From Parasulfuritortus sp036391875 (GTDB lineage: Bacteria > Pseudomonadota > Gammaproteobacteria > Burkholderiales > Thiobacillaceae): a DNA stretch of 64,000 nt. This document shows positions 61,771 to 64,000 of this stretch, one piece after another (position 1 is the first letter of the stretch; each line of letters opens with the position of its first letter). The notes below the pieces were generated by a model that worked only from the letters and a program-made list of their open reading frames with translations, searched no databases and had not been told where the DNA came from. A program made the position numbers and the translations under genes. Location: contig DASVZA010000007.1 in the NCBI GenBank assembly GCA_036391875.1, forward strand, positions 133,104-197,103, given 5' to 3'.

Positions 61771-62460
61771 GTCTCACACCCACGCACTCGGAGGAACAAT
61801 GTGAATCAGGGGAATCAACTTACTCTGGAGCGTTGCCCACACTGCATGATCGCAATGCCTTCTCTCCATCGGCAGTGGGGTCCCGTAGCGTCGCAAGATC
61901 ATGCTGGCGGCAACGTCAGTGCGTGGTCCGTGTACCGTTGCGTCTCGTGCGGCGGCATGGTTATGGCGATGTCACCCGTCAATCAGAACATGCCCGTCCA
62001 AAAAATCTGGCCATCTCCTCAATCCGTCTCAGATGAGTTGCCCGCTCGTGCGCGTGAATTTCTGGGTCAAGCAATTTCAAGCCTTCACGCTCCGGCAGGA
62101 GCAGTCATGCTCACGGCAAGCGCGGTGGACGCGATGTTGAAAGACAAAGGGTACAAAGAAGGCACTCTTAACAACCGAATCGATCTTGCGGCTAAAGACA
62201 ATCTCATAACTGCTGAAATGGCTGCATGGGCACATGAAATCCGCCTAGATGCAAACGACCAACGTCATGCTGATGAAGGCGCATCCCTGCCGGGAACGGC
62301 CGACGCTCAGAAGGCAATTGAGTTCGCGAACGCCCTCGCCCAGTTTCTCTATGTCTTACCTGCGCGTGTTGAACGTGGCCGCAAGAACTAGCACCCGACG
62401 CCCAACCCATCATTCCACCGGACCTGCGCGAGAAGCCGCGCAGGCCGGTGAATTCAAACG
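61765..62460 (+). mobile_element. Integron gene cassette 1 (DUF4145)
   Basis: About 696 bp from the cut point within GTTGGGC to the cut point in the next core site. Its attC begins with GCCCAAC (62400-62406), the exact reverse complement of its own GTTGGGC, as expected when both came from one circular cassette. It carries one open reading frame. Confidence 0.85.
61801..62391 (+). CDS. DUF4145-domain protein (cassette 1)
   Basis: A 196-residue soluble protein. GGAGGAA four bases upstream fixes a GTG start at 61801 rather than the earlier ATG, which lies before the cassette boundary. CPHC (near residue 13) and CVSCG (near 48) form a likely zinc ribbon. The DUF4145 domain follows (about 75-175: ELPARAREFLGQAISSLHAPAGAVMLTASAVDAML, then NRIDLAAKDNLITAEMAAWAHEIRLDANDQRHADE). 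DUF4145 proteins are often found beside restriction or other defence genes, but no activity is established. It is cassette cargo, less GC-rich than the core genes. Confidence 0.85.
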   Translation: MNQGNQLTLERCPHCMIAMPSLHRQWGPVASQDHAGGNVSAWSVYRCVSCGGMVMAMSPVNQNMPVQKIWPSPQSVSDELPARAREFLGQAISSLHAPAGAVMLTASAVDAMLKDKGYKEGTLNNRIDLAAKDNLITAEMAAWAHEIRLDANDQRHADEGASLPGTADAQKAIEFANALAQFLYVLPARVERGRKN

Positions 62461-62466
62461 TTATGC
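62400..62466 (+). repeat. attC recombination site 1
   Basis: R'' GCCCAAC and the next core site GTTATGC frame a 67-bp site. The inner stem is CACCGG plus CCTGCGCG pairing with CGCGCAGG plus CCGGTG around AGAAGC, with one extrahelical A at 62422, the strand-selection feature of attC. Confidence 0.85.
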
Positions 62467-62983
62467 GTCTTCAACACGATCAGCCACGAAAGGGAGTTGA
62501 ATGAAAAACAAAACAATCATCGCGGTCCGCGGTGTGGCAAACCAAGGGAAGAGTGCCAGCATCAAGATCGCCTACTCGCTGCTCAGAGAGCTATATCCGA
62601 CCGCAAAGATTGAGGAACTGAACATCGGAGTGGACATTACCGTCGTCATCACAATTGACGGAGTGAAAGTTGGAATCGAGAGCCAAGGCGATCCAAACAG
62701 CAGGCTTTTCCAAAGCCTGGACCATTTCGTGCAAATTGGGTGCAAGGTGATCGTCTGCGCCACACGGTCTCGTGGCGCTACCGTTGAAGCCGTCAATTCG
62801 CTTGCTGGGAAGTTCCGAGTCGAGTGGTATCCCAAACAAGGCGTGTCCTCCGAGTCAAAGCATGCAGCCGCTAACCGTTCTGTTGCCCAGCAAATCGTGG
62901 CTGCAGTTCAGGCGGCCATAGACGCATAACCTTTCAGTCGAGCGGACCTGCGCGAAAAGCCGCGCAGGCCGGTTACTTCTACG
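62461..62983 (+). mobile_element. Integron gene cassette 2 (P-loop-like)
   Basis: About 523 bp. It starts at TTATGC and its attC begins GCATAAC (62924-62930), the exact reverse complement of its own GTTATGC. One open reading frame; the stop codon lies inside the R'' site. Confidence 0.85.
62501..62929 (+). CDS. Small P-loop-like protein (cassette 2)
   Basis: A 142-residue soluble protein beginning KTIIAVRGVANQGKSASIKIAYSLL. The GVANQGKS stretch looks like a Walker A loop of the GxxxxGKS kind. A GGGAG ribosome site lies before the ATG. The mid-region alternates beta and alpha (ITVVITIDGVKVGIESQGD, then VQIGCKVIVCATRSRGATVEAV), the pattern of a compact P-loop NTPase, with Asp/Glu in IESQGD as a possible Walker B. 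I do not recognise a named family, and no enzymatic role is assigned. The TAA stop is embedded in the attC core, typical of cassettes. Confidence 0.75.
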   Translation: MKNKTIIAVRGVANQGKSASIKIAYSLLRELYPTAKIEELNIGVDITVVITIDGVKVGIESQGDPNSRLFQSLDHFVQIGCKVIVCATRSRGATVEAVNSLAGKFRVEWYPKQGVSSESKHAAANRSVAQQIVAAVQAAIDA

Positions 62984-62989
62984 TTAGGC
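62924..62989 (+). repeat. attC recombination site 2
   Basis: R'' GCATAAC and core site GTTAGGC frame a 66-bp site. The stem CCTGCGCG/CGCGCAGG and the flanking GGA...CCGGT are nearly identical to attC 1, indicating that both belong to one chromosomal-integron attC family. Confidence 0.85.
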
Positions 62990-63384
62990 ATCACAACAAG
63001 GGAGAACGCGATGATTGATTTCCAAGTTTCAGCCGGAGTAGCTCAGCCGCAGTACGGTCTTGTGCCAAGCCATAAGATCAATGTCACCCACGGTTCGGAC
63101 ACCTTCACGTATTGGTATGTTCAAGAGCCAGTGACCGCCCGTGCATTCGATTCTCAGAAGGACCGTGATCTCGTGGAACTCATGCATGCAAAGGGTCAGG
63201 CGTTCCAGCTTGGCCAATTTGAGTCCTTCGCTATGGGAGCAGACCGAAACTACCACTTGCAGCGGCTCACTAGCCATGAGTTCGTTATCAAGTCCCTGCG
63301 GTAATGCCCTAACATTGCGGTCAAGTTCGCTCCGCTTCGCTGCGCTGGGACGCGCCGCAAGCGGCGCGCCCCTTACCTTGAACG
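62984..63384 (+). mobile_element. Integron gene cassette 3 (hypothetical)
   Basis: About 401 bp starting at TTAGGC. Its attC begins CCCTAAC, one mismatch from the expected reverse complement GCCTAAC. It carries one short open reading frame. Confidence 0.78.
63011..63304 (+). CDS. Hypothetical protein (cassette 3)
   Basis: A 97-residue protein, MIDFQVSAGVAQPQYGLVPSHKINVTHGSDTFTYWYVQEPV and onward. GGGAGA nine bases before the ATG is a good ribosome site. The N-terminal half is rich in beta-prone and aromatic residues and the C-terminal half reads helix then strand (RDLVELMHAKGQAFQL...YHLQRLTSHEFVIKSL). No signal peptide, membrane segment or recognised motif. Cassette cargo of unknown function. 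Confidence 0.7.
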   Translation: MIDFQVSAGVAQPQYGLVPSHKINVTHGSDTFTYWYVQEPVTARAFDSQKDRDLVELMHAKGQAFQLGQFESFAMGADRNYHLQRLTSHEFVIKSLR

Positions 63385-63390
63385 TTATGC
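63307..63390 (+). repeat. attC recombination site 3
   Basis: CCCTAAC and core site GTTATGC frame an 84-bp site. GTCAAG and CTTGAAC pair at the outer part and CGCGCCGC with GCGGCGCG at the tip. The stem differs from attC 1 and 2, so this cassette has another origin. Confidence 0.75.
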
Positions 63391-63401
63391 CCTCTAGCCG
63401 C

Positions 63402-63971
63402 ATGAAAGTTTCTAGCTATGTTGTTACCCATGATTATGGGTTCGCCCCAAACCCATTTGGCGGGTTTCTTACATTGGCGACGTGCAAGCCAAAAATCCGA
63501 TGCTTTGCAGAACCCAATAACTGGGTTATCGGCACTGGCTCAACAAATGGCGTTGGCGCTGATAGATTAATTTTTGCTGGCTTCATATCAGATGTTGTAA
63601 CAATCGAACAATACTCAACTGATGAAGCCTATAAGATAAAAATCCCAACAAAAGATGGTGAGGTCTGGCAAAGACGAGGGGATAACATCTATTACAAGGA
63701 CCAAGCCGGACAATGGCTACAAAGAGATAACCCCTTTCATGGCAAGAGCGAGCTTGAGCACGACCTATCAGGGAAGAATGTAATTGTCTGCAAGCGCTTC
63801 TGGTATTTCGGCAGTAGCGCGCCAAGTATCCCTGTTAAATTGAGAAGCGTTATAAAACCAGGGCCGAATCATAAGGACAACATCAATAATAAATGCGTGC
63901 CTGAGTTCTTGAATTGGGTTCAATCGCATAAGGAGGGCATTCATGCAAAGCCATCTAGCCTTAAGGCATAA
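63402..63971 (+). CDS. Nmad2-like nucleotide-modification-associated protein (cassette 4)
   Basis: A 189-residue soluble protein. The sequence YVVTHDYGFAPNPFGGFLTL, then ATCKPKIRCFAEPNNWVIGTGS, GDNIYYKDQAGQW and RFWYFGSSAPSIPVKLR matches the pattern I know for the Nmad2 (nucleotide modification associated domain 2) family, found in phage and bacterial loci thought to process modified DNA bases. ATG at 63402 is preferred to 63387, because the latter lies inside the attC core. No clear ribosome site precedes it. The stop TAA is inside the next attC core. It is AT-rich compared with the core genome. Confidence 0.75.
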   Translation: MKVSSYVVTHDYGFAPNPFGGFLTLATCKPKIRCFAEPNNWVIGTGSTNGVGADRLIFAGFISDVVTIEQYSTDEAYKIKIPTKDGEVWQRRGDNIYYKDQAGQWLQRDNPFHGKSELEHDLSGKNVIVCKRFWYFGSSAPSIPVKLRSVIKPGPNHKDNINNKCVPEFLNWVQSHKEGIHAKPSSLKA

Positions 63972-64000
63972 CATGGCGGTCGAGAGGGGCTGGCAAAATG
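63965..64000 (+). repeat. attC recombination site 4, partial
   Basis: GGCATAAC followed by ATGGCGGTCGAGAGGGGCTGGC is the 5' half of an attC; the loop and 3' half lie beyond the window. Confidence 0.7.

Larger units (their letters stand above)
63385..64000 (+). mobile_element. Integron gene cassette 4 (Nmad2-like), truncated by window end
   Basis: It starts at TTATGCC. Its attC begins GGCATAAC (63965-63972), the exact reverse complement of its own GTTATGCC, and runs off the window. The array therefore continues to the right. Confidence 0.8.

Noticed and set aside
63141..63401. Frame upstream of the Nmad2-like start
   Set aside because: It runs through the end of cassette 3 and attC 3, so it is not part of the cassette 4 gene.

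Overview
The window reads as chromosomal DNA of a GC-rich betaproteobacterium. The evidence is the set of housekeeping genes (tkt, lysS, ubiG, dnaE, parE/parC, gltA, acnA), a one-piece tmRNA with the tag ANDETYALAA, a DUF3460-like small protein and an rdgC. Genus cannot be fixed; a chemolithotrophic or denitrifying family such as Thiobacillaceae or Rhodocyclaceae would fit, but that is inference.

Layout. 1-4.5 kb: end of an SPFH protein gene, transketolase, tRNA-Lys(CTT) and lysyl-tRNA synthetase. 4.5-10.6 kb: a PAS-GGDEF-EAL protein, then a moxR/DUF58/transglutaminase operon. 10.7-13.3 kb: small genes including bfd-bfr iron storage and a secreted protein ending in 31 glycines. 13.4-16.6 kb: ssrA, then ubiG-gph and a LysR regulator. 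16.7-21.2 kb: lplT and a tightly overlapped minus-strand operon (pentapeptide protein, rRNA methyltransferase, two TPM-domain proteins). 21.2-21.4 kb: a well-formed candidate sRNA rich in CCTCC. 21.5-32.4 kb: dnaE, lapG-lapD, parC/parE. 32.6-38.6 kb: a visibly AT-richer accessory block with a BON protein, a phospholipase-D lipoprotein and a divergent four-gene module (DUF6502 regulator and FecR-like protein facing a Pro-Glu-Ala repeat secreted protein and an outer-membrane barrel) around a 48-bp double palindrome. 38.6-43.7 kb: rdgC, sucA, gltA. 43.9-58.2 kb: three large c-di-GMP signalling proteins around a C4-dicarboxylate TRAP transporter with its two-component system. 58.4-61.0 kb: acnA. 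61.7-64.0 kb: an integron cassette array with four cassettes, three complete attC sites and one cut by the window end.

Themes. Cyclic-di-GMP is prominent: five GGDEF and/or EAL proteins, one a LapD-type receptor beside its LapG protease. TCA-cycle genes (gltA, sucA, acnA) and dicarboxylate uptake (dctPQM) lie close together, but sucB and lpd do not follow sucA. The two most novel regions are the DUF6502/FecR/Pro-Glu repeat module and the cassette array, whose cargo includes a DUF4145 protein, a small P-loop protein and an Nmad2-like nucleotide-modification protein. No integrase, transposase, CRISPR array or rRNA gene was seen.
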